This document shows, one piece after another, positions 50,274 through 58,977 of a stretch of DNA of 64,000 nucleotides. Source of the DNA: Solibacillus sp. FSL R7-0682 (GTDB taxonomy: Bacteria; Bacillota; Bacilli; Bacillales_A; Planococcaceae). Location of the stretch: assembly GCF_038005985.1 (NCBI RefSeq), contig NZ_JBBOUI010000001.1, positions 3,058,001-3,122,000 on the forward strand, read 5' to 3'. Under the pieces are notes generated by a model that made no database searches, was not told the DNA's origin, and worked only from the letters and a program-made list of their open reading frames with translations. Position 1 is the stretch's first letter; every line of letters starts with the position of its first letter. The position numbers and the translations under genes are program-made.

Positions 50274-51319
50274 TTCTTTGATTCAAGGGACTGTAAATAG
50301 TTGATTGCATCATCTATAGTCTTAACAGGAACAATCTTCATGTTCGAATCAATCTCTTTTGCTGTCTTTTTCGCAAGTTCATAATTAGAGACGATGTTTG
50401 GGTTATACTCAAGCATCGCTTCTGTAATTTCATCATCTGGTGCAAAGAATATCTCCATTCCCTCTTTGTCAGCGGTCACTACCTTCTTATCTATCCCACC
50501 GATGCGTCCAACAGTACCATCCTCTAACATTTCACCTGTACCTGCAATTTTATACCCTTTTGTAATATCCTCATCAATCAATTGATTTAATAATTCCAAA
50601 GTAAACATCATACCAGCTGAAGGACCGCCAATATCTTCCGTTTTCACCGTCACTTTGGGATCTGTTTTAATGGATTTACTTTCAGAATAAGTAATCCCTA
50701 TACCATAACGATCCTTAGCCCCTGGTATGTCATCTATTATCAACGTCCGATCGATTAACTTATCATCACGTTTTACAACAAGCTGAATTTCTTCCCCTTT
50801 CTTTTTAGGGGTAATAATTTCACGGAACATTTCTAAATTTTCGATTCGCTGGTTATTTGCCTCAACAATCTCATCACCTGGCTTTAGCTCTCCATCTGCT
50901 GCACCACCTGCAAGAACATTTAATACATACAATCCTTTATATGTTATTTGATACTCTAAACCAGCACGATTAAAGGCCACATATGTAGCGTTAAAGGTTG
51001 AATCTGTCATGTATTTTAATTGGCGGATATTATATTCTTCGTCATCTTCTTCTTCTTGACGAACATCCTCCATTTTGATTACTTCATAATAATCCATAAC
51101 TTTTGCCATTGCGTATGAGATAGGTGTTGCACGCCCCATTGCAACTGTTGTCATAAAAAAAGCACCTTCGTCATCACCATCACCATTTTGAATAGCTATA
51201 AACTCTGAAACATTATATGTACCACCAGGCTTCGTCACATAATAATCTAAACGATAAAATGACAGTCCAAAGAAAATAAAAAAAACTAATAAAATTAACA
51301 CTTTTGCTTTATTACTCAT
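50270..51319 (-). CDS. ylbL: YlbL, membrane PDZ/Lon-type serine protease
   Basis: Membrane-anchored protease of 349 residues, of the SepM/YlbL group. An N-terminal membrane segment (about residues 7-22) precedes a PDZ domain (about 125-195) and a Lon-type proteolytic domain. The catalytic dyad is visible as Ser234 in GGPSAGM and Lys279 in GGIDKK. B. subtilis YlbL is implicated in degrading a division inhibitor after DNA damage; that role is carried over by homology only. The gene converges on tmcAL with overlapping stops and no terminator between them. Confidence 0.93.
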   Translation of the reverse strand: MSNKAKVLILLVFFIFFGLSFYRLDYYVTKPGGTYNVSEFIAIQNGDGDDEGAFFMTTVAMGRATPISYAMAKVMDYYEVIKMEDVRQEEEDDEEYNIRQLKYMTDSTFNATYVAFNRAGLEYQITYKGLYVLNVLAGGAADGELKPGDEIVEANNQRIENLEMFREIITPKKKGEEIQLVVKRDDKLIDRTLIIDDIPGAKDRYGIGITYSESKSIKTDPKVTVKTEDIGGPSAGMMFTLELLNQLIDEDITKGYKIAGTGEMLEDGTVGRIGGIDKKVVTADKEGMEIFFAPDDEITEAMLEYNPNIVSNYELAKKTAKEIDSNMKIVPVKTIDDAINYLQSLESKN

Positions 51320-51388
51320 TTATATATACGCCCCCAAAATTGTTGAAAGACTATTTCCAATAATATATGCATAAAATTAGTGTAGCAT

Positions 51389-52309
51389 TTGATTTCACGA
51401 ATGACAAAAACTTTGGCAGAGGATGAATACAAAATTTGGACAATCCTATTATGTCTATCTCTCATTGGATTACTATTAGTATTTCCTGAAGTTGCTCACG
51501 AAGGTGCTGATTTAGGTGTCGCATTATTTATGGAAGCCTTATTCCCATACTTGCTCCCTTACTTAATCTTAACGAATTGGTTTATTCGATTAACCGCTAG
51601 TCCATCAAGTAATGGGTCGTTTTTTGTTTTCTTAAAAACGTATGGCATTAGCGCTATTGGCGGGTTCCCAACAGGGGCAGCAACCATTGCGCACCTTTAT
51701 AAAAGAGAATCACTTTCTTCAAAACAGGCAGCTTATTTGCTTGGCATATGCCACAGCCCCAGCCCATTATTTTTATTTGGCTTCATCGGTAATGACTTAA
51801 TGAACTCTACATCTTTTAGTTGGCAGTACTTGATCCTATTGCATGTCTTTTCATTATGCTTATTATTTTTCTCATACATTTACTTACCAAAATCAACCGC
51901 TTCCACTAATAAGCCTATTCCAATAGATCGGGAGCCATTTACTAACAGCATACGCGATAGTATTCCAACGATTCTAATTGTTGCTGCAACGATTATTTTC
52001 TTCACAACGGTTTATAGCGTCTTTTTACATAGTTCTGAAACATTATTTACATCATTACCTCAGTATTTTCACCTTGCTATTGCTGGTATTTTAGAAATGA
52101 CCAATGGATTATTTTTATTGCACAACAGTTTAGTTGGTAATACTTTAATACTTGCAACAGTCGTTTTATTAACAACTCAAAGCTTAAGTATCCATTTACA
52201 AGTAATTGTTATTGCACGAACAGCAAATATCGCTATACGCCCTTATATTTGGATTCGGATACTTTATAGTGTAACGATTCCGATCCTATATTATGTACTA
52301 TTTCTTTAA
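51389..52309 (+). CDS. ylbJ: YlbJ-like sporulation membrane protein, short form
   Basis: Polytopic membrane protein with about eight hydrophobic segments. By position (between coaD and ylbL, divergent from ylbL) and by the GGFPTGA and HSPSPLFLFGFIGND motifs it resembles YlbJ, a nucleoside-recognition/gate-domain protein needed for spore-stage functions. At 306 residues it is about 100 shorter than B. subtilis YlbJ, with the central and C-terminal parts reduced. The frame opens at TTG 51389 or ATG 51401; neither has a clear ribosome site. B. subtilis ylbK is missing beside it. Confidence 0.72.
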   Translation: MISRMTKTLAEDEYKIWTILLCLSLIGLLLVFPEVAHEGADLGVALFMEALFPYLLPYLILTNWFIRLTASPSSNGSFFVFLKTYGISAIGGFPTGAATIAHLYKRESLSSKQAAYLLGICHSPSPLFLFGFIGNDLMNSTSFSWQYLILLHVFSLCLLFFSYIYLPKSTASTNKPIPIDREPFTNSIRDSIPTILIVAATIIFFTTVYSVFLHSSETLFTSLPQYFHLAIAGILEMTNGLFLLHNSLVGNTLILATVVLLTTQSLSIHLQVIVIARTANIAIRPYIWIRILYSVTIPILYYVLFL

Positions 52310-52318
52310 AACAAAACA

Positions 52319-52362
52319 GGGAGCTATGAAAAGTAATTTTTACTTTCATAACTCCCTTTTTT
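52319..52362 (+). terminator. Terminator of ylbJ
   Basis: A long stem (arms GGGAGCTATGAAAAGTAA, 52319-52336, and TTACTTTCATAACTCCC, 52338-52354, with mismatches) is followed by TTTTTT on the plus strand, right after the ylbJ stop. An A-run on the other side may let it serve coaD weakly as well. Confidence 0.88.
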
Positions 52363-52413
52363 CTATTATTGATTAGTTGAACAAAAACAATTTTTGTGAA
52401 AGTAGCCTACTAA

Positions 52414-53464
<1,051 letters not shown>

Positions 53465-53546
53465 GATTTCACCAAACTTCCTATTTCAATTATGCCTCAA
53501 TACTATATCCATCCGTATTTGGCTTTATAATTTTTTAAACCGTAAA

Positions 53547-54962
53547 TTATTCTTGTGTTGTTTTAACTGTGATGCGATTTTCCGATTTTGTTAGTTCAAC
53601 TAAAAATAAGCGCTGTAACCATGATTCTTCAATGAAGTACTGTCCTGCAACATTTGTAATTGGTGTCGAGACGGTATTATAACGACGCTGATTAAATACA
53701 TAAAACCCAGGTTCTTCAGGGAATCGGTATGAGTGGGTCTCATTTGTTACATAATACCCGTTTTCACCAATTTTCACATCAAAGCCTAATGCTTTTAATA
53801 AAGAATCTGCAGAGTATAATACTTCCCCATCTTTTAAAATAATTTGAATATCCTCATGCTTATGCAAATCCACGTAAATTTCGCGTGGGTCATTATATAA
53901 AAATGGATATGACCCCTTTGTTCGCGCATTCATTGTAATATATTTAGTTGATGCACCAAGCACATCTGATAATTGTTCATCTAGAACAAAGGCATCGACT
54001 TTTTCACCTTCCAGTGCTTTTAAACGCACGTTCCACTCTTCCAGTTGTTTATCTGTCATTTGAGCTGTAATCGTCGCTGCAACCTCTTTTGTTTTATCGC
54101 TACCAAAAACCGTACCGGTCAAATAAGATGCCATTAATTGTTTAATCCAATTCGGACTATCAGCAAGTTGATAATTTGTCTCTAATTGAGTGATAATCAC
54201 ATTTTGTTGAAGTTGAGCGATAGTAAGGTTTGGTAAAAACAGCATACGATAACCTTCTAAACCATCTACATTTGTTCCATTGATGACAGCCAAATGGTCT
54301 TCACTTAAGAGATTAACATTTGCTAATTTTTCATAAAACGCTGATGATAATGGCGTTTTTGAGTATATAGATAATACGTCTGTGGATTTATGTAAATCAA
54401 ATCCACCAGCTTGCCAGAAAAGATCCTTTACCGGACCAACACCACTAAACATCGTGTAATTTACTAGAGCTAAATTCTGTTCCCCGATTAACGGCAAACC
54501 CGTTACCCATTGCCCGACAACTTCTCGCTCTGTTGAAATATGTACCGTAGAAAATTGAACATCCCCATTAGCCAATGTCGCAAAAACATCCTTCATCAAT
54601 TTACCTGACTGCAGGCCCTTTTCAAGTGGGATGACATATGAAATTGATTGGCCACGTGTCTCCCCCTCTTTAAACTGCGAAAAATCTTCACTTAAGCGAG
54701 AACAACTATGTTCATTTTCAATAAAGCAATTCGGATTTACTGAATTTTTCGGCCACTCAATCGAAACACTTTCTGTAGGTAAGTTTTTAAAATGGTGGCG
54801 AATATCCAGACTTTCACCTCGGTAAACAATTTCGACTTCCTGCGAATAATGATACCCTTTTTCGATGGAATCCACCTCATCAGAGTATACTTGGAACTGT
54901 ACAAATACCATCGTTCCAATTAGTATAGCTAAAAACGAAAAAATACTTACGGCAATTTTCAT
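53547..54962 (-). CDS. Unknown exported protein with a possible copper-amine-oxidase-N-like C-terminus
   Basis: I do not recognise this protein. The ATG at 54962 (AGGAGG eight bases upstream) gives 471 or 472 residues: an uncleaved-looking membrane anchor (about 2-20) and then a large extracellular part. Two cysteines in NPNCFIENEHSC could form a disulfide. The C-terminal about 110 residues, with IQIILKDGEVLYSADSLLKA and a later YFIEESWLQRLF, resemble the stalk-like copper-amine-oxidase N domain found on surface proteins. No catalytic signature is visible. It lies between rsmD and a divergent YlbA-like gene; its promoter and that gene's ribosome site lie back to back. Confidence 0.75.
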   Translation of the reverse strand: MKIAVSIFSFLAILIGTMVFVQFQVYSDEVDSIEKGYHYSQEVEIVYRGESLDIRHHFKNLPTESVSIEWPKNSVNPNCFIENEHSCSRLSEDFSQFKEGETRGQSISYVIPLEKGLQSGKLMKDVFATLANGDVQFSTVHISTEREVVGQWVTGLPLIGEQNLALVNYTMFSGVGPVKDLFWQAGGFDLHKSTDVLSIYSKTPLSSAFYEKLANVNLLSEDHLAVINGTNVDGLEGYRMLFLPNLTIAQLQQNVIITQLETNYQLADSPNWIKQLMASYLTGTVFGSDKTKEVAATITAQMTDKQLEEWNVRLKALEGEKVDAFVLDEQLSDVLGASTKYITMNARTKGSYPFLYNDPREIYVDLHKHEDIQIILKDGEVLYSADSLLKALGFDVKIGENGYYVTNETHSYRFPEEPGFYVFNQRRYNTVSTPITNVAGQYFIEESWLQRLFLVELTKSENRITVKTTQE

Positions 54963-55014
54963 GTGCCTGTCCTCCTGCATCATGATACTATAGAATAGAA
55001 AGGAAGTGTCCATC

Positions 55015-55404
55015 ATGATTCAACAATTTATCGAATTAGGTCAAGGCTACGGCGACATTTACGAGCTATGCGAATTAATTAAATCAAATGAGCACCGTTT
55101 CCATAACGCGTTCATCTTTACTGCCAATCATAATGGCGGCATGGTCGCTTCACTCGCAGTGGCGTTCAAACCATCTGGCGAAAGCAAATTCATGCCGATT
55201 TATATTTGCCGCGAAGGGATTCCATTTAACAATGAAAAACCTTCGAAGCGAATCGAAATATTTAAACAAACACTACAAGAAGTAGGGCAACATGAAAATA
55301 TTTTCGAAATAAAACACTCATCTATTTTTTCGGAAACAAATCAGTTTTATCAATACCTAATTGGTATTTTACGACTAAACCATTACATACCACCAATGAA
55401 CTAA
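55015..55404 (+). CDS. YlbA-like conserved protein
   Basis: Cytoplasmic protein of 129 residues. MIQQFIELGQGYGDIYELCELIKSNEHR at the N-terminus is closely like a conserved Bacillaceae family that includes YlbA, also met under the database name methylthioribose kinase without experimental basis. ATG 55015 has AAAGGAAG eight bases upstream; a GTG at 55006 is less likely. Only a few bases separate its stop from the convergent ylbG stop. I assign no function. Confidence 0.75.
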   Translation: MIQQFIELGQGYGDIYELCELIKSNEHRFHNAFIFTANHNGGMVASLAVAFKPSGESKFMPIYICREGIPFNNEKPSKRIEIFKQTLQEVGQHENIFEIKHSSIFSETNQFYQYLIGILRLNHYIPPMN

Positions 55405-55677
55405 TTAAAGTCCAACTTTATAATCGTATTCTTTCGCCTTATCTGGCTTCGCATTTTCGAATTCAGTATTGAGGAAAGGTCGGTATGATTCTACAACGTC
55501 TTTCACAAATGGAAGGCGTTGTATTTTATTTTTTAGTGATTCCATTTCATCTCGATTACAATAAATAACGACATATTTTAATTTTCTTGAGATAAAATTT
55601 ACGTGCCCATATTTGCGCAGCGATTTCGCATGTTTCAACTGGTGTACATATACGATTAAACCTTGTCTTTCGTTCAT
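55405..55677 (-). CDS. ylbG: YlbG, DUF2129-family protein
   Basis: Cytoplasmic protein of 90 residues from the DUF2129 family, starting MNERQGLIVYVHQLKHAKSL and with VVIYCNRDE and LPFVKDVVESYRPF further on. It is conserved next to ylbF in Bacillaceae, where its role is unknown. Here the GDPD-like gene has been inserted between ylbF and ylbG. It converges on the YlbA-like gene. Confidence 0.9.
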   Translation of the reverse strand: MNERQGLIVYVHQLKHAKSLRKYGHVNFISRKLKYVVIYCNRDEMESLKNKIQRLPFVKDVVESYRPFLNTEFENAKPDKAKEYDYKVGL

Positions 55678-55773
55678 GTAAAATCCCTCTTTTCCTATGT
55701 GGATTTCCTCAAAAATTTCACTTACTTATCCACTAAAAGAATACCAAATGTGCAATTTGATAGCAACAGAGTT

Positions 55774-55803
55774 TAGACAGTGGGCTATATTTTCCGTTAT
55801 AAT
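55774..55803 (+). promoter_or_regulatory. Sigma-A promoter of the GDPD-like gene
   Basis: TAGACA (55774-55779) and TATAAT (55798-55803) lie 18 bases apart on the plus strand. Transcription would start near 55810, giving a leader of about 110 bases. Confidence 0.65.
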
Positions 55804-55812
55804 GAAAATTAG

Positions 55813-55863
55813 TAGAGTGACAATATGCCTCATGCTAAAATCAACCTAGTACACTCTATTTTT
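55813..55863 (+). promoter_or_regulatory. Terminator-like hairpin in the leader of the GDPD-like gene
   Basis: TAGAGTG (55813-55819) and CACTCTA (55852-55858) pair perfectly and are followed by TTTTT (55859-55863). The loop is large (32 bases). It lies between the promoter and the start codon, so it could attenuate transcription, but the loop size makes this weak. Confidence 0.25.
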
Positions 55864-55921
55864 CAATATACACAAACTGATTTTGAAAATGAATAATGTA
55901 CGGTTAAAGGAGGACGAAATT

Positions 55922-56830
55922 ATGGGTAAAAAAACAAAAATAGCTCTAGCAATCGCCGCGGCAAGCGCTGCAGCTTGGGCAGGGTCAAAAGCTATTTCTA
56001 AACCGCAAAAACGTGAATCAAAAGAAGTATTACAATTTGAACGTCCCATTATTATTGCCCAACACGGAGGGGCTGGCCTAGCACCTGAACATTCATTACA
56101 AGCTTTTAACAAGGCACAAGAATTAGGTGTAGACGGATTTACAATTAGTGTTCGTTTGACAAAAGATGAAGAAATTATCGCTTTCCATGATGCTACAGTA
56201 GACCGTACAACAAACGGATCTGGCTATGTAAAAGACATGACTTTAGAAGAATTAAAACAATTAAATATCGGTTATAACTTTGAAAGCTTAGAAGAAATAA
56301 ATCCATATCGTGAAGAGGCTACAACGGTTTTAACACTTCGTGAATTATTCGAAACATATAACGACAAACTCTTTATCCTTTCGATCGAAGATAGCCCAGA
56401 TACGTATGAGGGAAGCTTAATGCCTTCAAAATTATGGCGCTTAATCGAAGAATTAGATGTACACTATCACATTATCGTAACAAGTCCATACAGCGAACAA
56501 ATCGACCGCTTTAATTTATATGCTCAAAATCGTATTGCACTAGGTGCTGGAGAATCAGATATTAAAAAGGCGATTACTTCATTTACAAGCCAATTTGGTC
56601 ATTTATATCATCCAAAGGTAGACTTATTTGTAGTACCACTTAAATCTGGTATCTTTAACTTTGATTCAGAGAAATTCGTAAAATTTTTAGGAGATTTAAA
56701 TGTTCCTACGATTTACACAGGAATCGATGATTTAATGACGATGAGTCGACTTATTCGTCAAGGTGCAATGGGGATCGTTACAAACCGTCCAGATGTTGCG
56801 GAAGTATTATTAAAAAAAGTATCACAATAA
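55922..56830 (+). CDS. Membrane-anchored GDPD-fold protein with degraded active site
   Basis: Belongs to the glycerophosphodiester phosphodiesterase family but is unlikely to be a normal enzyme. The start (AAAGGAGG eight bases upstream) gives 302 residues: an Ala-rich membrane anchor or signal (about 5-25), then the TIM-barrel. Where active members have HRGGAGLAPENT this has QHGGAGLAPEHS (from Gln47); where they have ExD it has TIS (Thr74 to Ser76); the later IExK is IEDS. Only Glu56, His89 and Asp90 of the usual metal and catalytic set are clear. The frame is intact and the rest well conserved, so I infer a pseudoenzyme or changed chemistry. Confidence 0.82.
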   Translation: MGKKTKIALAIAAASAAAWAGSKAISKPQKRESKEVLQFERPIIIAQHGGAGLAPEHSLQAFNKAQELGVDGFTISVRLTKDEEIIAFHDATVDRTTNGSGYVKDMTLEELKQLNIGYNFESLEEINPYREEATTVLTLRELFETYNDKLFILSIEDSPDTYEGSLMPSKLWRLIEELDVHYHIIVTSPYSEQIDRFNLYAQNRIALGAGESDIKKAITSFTSQFGHLYHPKVDLFVVPLKSGIFNFDSEKFVKFLGDLNVPTIYTGIDDLMTMSRLIRQGAMGIVTNRPDVAEVLLKKVSQ

Positions 56831-56862
56831 AACAATAAATTTATGTTATCCATATAACAAAA

Positions 56863-56895
56863 AAAGAGATTACGAACTAATTTCGTAATCTCTTT
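56863..56895. terminator. Bidirectional terminator between the GDPD-like gene and ylbF
   Basis: A perfect 13-base-pair stem (AAAGAGATTACGA, 56863-56875, with TCGTAATCTCTTT, 56883-56895) has A-runs on the left and T on the right. It serves both convergent genes. Confidence 0.93.
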
Positions 56896-56898
56896 TAC

Positions 56899-57345
56899 TT
56901 ATGCTGAACAAGAACAACCGCCGCCTGTACCACAGCCAGTTCCACAGGAAGACCCACTTGTAAAAAATGGGTTACTAACCGGAACTTTTACCGCTTCAGA
57001 AACGGAATGACCAATAATCAAACTAATTTCATCAAGTAAATCTTGATAGTCATTTTCAGCTACCTTTAAGGCAGCAACCCGTTCATTCATATCGAGCTGA
57101 CGCTTTTCTGTCCGCATTCTTTTCATAATTGTATTGTAATCAGGATGATATTTTCCAAAACGTTGAACATCCTCATATTGATCTTTTAAACGTTGAAAGG
57201 CCTTAATTGTTGCAGATAATTCCGCATCCTCATAAACCGCATTAAATGCAAGGCGTAATTTTTGTGCTTGCTCAGAGGAAAGGATCATCGCACTTAATTC
57301 ATCGACCTCATCCAAAATAAAAACCCAATCAGAAGTCATGAGCAT
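56899..57345 (-). CDS. ylbF: YlbF (RicF), Y-complex protein
   Basis: Subunit of the YlbF-YmcA-YaaT complex, which guides RNase Y cleavage and helps Spo0A activation, competence and biofilm formation. A helical core has KIKDQYEDVQRFGKYHPDY-like conservation (here RLKDQYEDVQRFGKYHPDY, about 62-80) and AVSEAVKVP. The extreme C-terminus has four cysteines (134, 138, 144, 146) in a Gly/Ser-rich tail, matching the iron-sulfur cluster-binding tail of RicF. ATG 57345 has GGAGGA eight bases upstream and gives 148 residues. Confidence 0.93.
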   Translation of the reverse strand: MLMTSDWVFILDEVDELSAMILSSEQAQKLRLAFNAVYEDAELSATIKAFQRLKDQYEDVQRFGKYHPDYNTIMKRMRTEKRQLDMNERVAALKVAENDYQDLLDEISLIIGHSVSEAVKVPVSNPFFTSGSSCGTGCGTGGGCSCSA

Positions 57346-57438
57346 TGTTAATTCCTCCAATCTCTCTTAATCATAACAGAATAAGAAAGAAAATCAATTA
57401 CGCCTTTATATTTTTGGAATTTCTACCCATACCACTAA

Positions 57439-58905
57439 TTAACTTGTCTCTAATTGTTCAATTGCCTGTAGGACACATTCTTTATCAGAAAAATGTGAAA
57501 CTGTGCTACCAATATGCTGCGTTTTTTCATGACCTTTGCCTAAAATGATCACAATATCCCCTTTTTTCGCTACTTTTAAAGCTTGAGCAATTGCCTTTTG
57601 ACGATTTAATATGACTTCATATAATTGAAACGAGACAAATCCTTTTTTAATTTGGTCATTTATTTTTTGCGGATTTTCACCGCGGGCATTATCTGTCGTC
57701 AAAATAATATAATCTGCGAAAGTAGAAGCAATGAGGCCCATTTTTGGACGTTTCGCTTGATCTCGCTCCCCGCCACAGCTAAATACAACGATTAACCTTT
57801 TCTTCGTTTGATTTTTTAACGTTTGTAACACCATTTTCATTGCATCCGGTGTGTGAGCATAGTCGATATAAATGGAAATCCCTAAATTATTTTGAATTTG
57901 TTCATAACGCCCTTCAGGTAACGTCAATGCACTTACAGCTCGGCAAATCTCATCTAGCGAAAACCCTAACTCTGCCACACTACTAATAGCCGCTAACACA
58001 TTACTACACTGATATTCTCCTACGACAGGCATTGTTACAAGATGCTTTTCATCAGCCTTTTGAATGCAACATAATGAATGCCCTTCTGATTCTACTAATA
58101 ACTGCAAATGAAAATCTACATTATTGCCCTTACCAAAATAACTCTTTTTATTTTTTGAAACAACACCAATTGAACGGCAAATTGCATCATCACTATTAAT
58201 TAAGATTTTTTTCGAAAGCGTAGTTAGCCGTTGTTTTGCTCTTTTATAATTTTCAAAGCTCCCATGCTCTTCGATATGATCCTCGGTAATATTTAAAAAC
58301 ACACCTAACGCTACTTCACAATAATCTAAACGGTGTTGAATTAATCCAATAGACGATGCTTCTAATACGACATACGGAATATCATTTTGCACTGCTTCAT
58401 AAAACAATAGTTGCAAATCTTTTGCCTGCAAAGTTGTTAGTTTTTCCTTCTCGTCGTAGCATTTTTCCCCGTTTTTAAAAATTCCGTTCGTGCCAATAAC
58501 GAGTACATTTTGTTGTAATTGTTTAAGCAGTTGACCAATAAAATGGGTAACGGTCGTTTTTCCATTCGTTCCTGTAACAGCAACTATCTTTAAGGCTTCT
58601 GATGGAAAACCATACATTTTCGCAGAAGCAAAAGCTAAGAAGCTACGACAGTTTGGTACCCATATAATCGGTATCGTTAATTCTAAGGAATCATAGACTA
58701 GTTCGTCGTCCAATACAATGGCAGAAGCTCCTCTTGTTACAGCATCATTAATAAATTTTGTGCCATTAAAATTCGCACCTTTTCTAGCTACAAAAATTGT
58801 CCCTGGTTGTATTTTATTGGCATTATCATCAATACTTAACACTTCTGTCCGTATGGAGCCCTTTATTGTGCAGGGCCAATCTTTTACTAACTCCCCTAAT
58901 TGCAC
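57439..58905 (-). CDS. Divergent MurE-type Mur ligase
   Basis: ATP-dependent ligase of the MurE family, which adds the third residue (meso-DAP or L-Lys) to UDP-MurNAc-L-Ala-D-Glu. The ATP loop VTGTNGKTT (about 110-118), the AK lysine normally carbamylated (Lys224), IDYAHTPDA and SCGGERD motifs are intact. Substrate-contact motifs differ: TTL replaces the usual TTP (157-159), SSIG replaces SSHA (about 184) and DNAR replaces DNPR (405-408). The GTG at 58905 has GAGGAG seven bases upstream and gives 488 residues. It sits in the ylb region, far from a dcw cluster that lacks murE. It could be the working MurE, a second sporulation-specific one, or a ligase with another substrate. Confidence 0.85.
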   Translation of the reverse strand: MQLGELVKDWPCTIKGSIRTEVLSIDDNANKIQPGTIFVARKGANFNGTKFINDAVTRGASAIVLDDELVYDSLELTIPIIWVPNCRSFLAFASAKMYGFPSEALKIVAVTGTNGKTTVTHFIGQLLKQLQQNVLVIGTNGIFKNGEKCYDEKEKLTTLQAKDLQLLFYEAVQNDIPYVVLEASSIGLIQHRLDYCEVALGVFLNITEDHIEEHGSFENYKRAKQRLTTLSKKILINSDDAICRSIGVVSKNKKSYFGKGNNVDFHLQLLVESEGHSLCCIQKADEKHLVTMPVVGEYQCSNVLAAISSVAELGFSLDEICRAVSALTLPEGRYEQIQNNLGISIYIDYAHTPDAMKMVLQTLKNQTKKRLIVVFSCGGERDQAKRPKMGLIASTFADYIILTTDNARGENPQKINDQIKKGFVSFQLYEVILNRQKAIAQALKVAKKGDIVIILGKGHEKTQHIGSTVSHFSDKECVLQAIEQLETS

Positions 58906-58938
58906 GTTCACACTCCTCAATCTACTATATGGTGCAAT

Positions 58939-58964
58939 AAAAAAAACGCTACAATTGCGTAGCG
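58939..58964 (-). terminator. Terminator of ylbC
   Basis: A six-base-pair stem (CGCTAC, 58964-58959, with GTAGCG, 58952-58947) is followed by eight T on the minus strand. It separates ylbC from the MurE-like gene, 14 bases after the ylbC stop. Confidence 0.8.
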
Positions 58965-58977
58965 CTCCCTTTGATTA

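Noticed and set aside
55846-56112. 88-codon minus-strand frame over the start of the GDPD-like gene
   Set aside because: Antisense to the anchor-encoding region; composition follows from Ala codons on the other strand.
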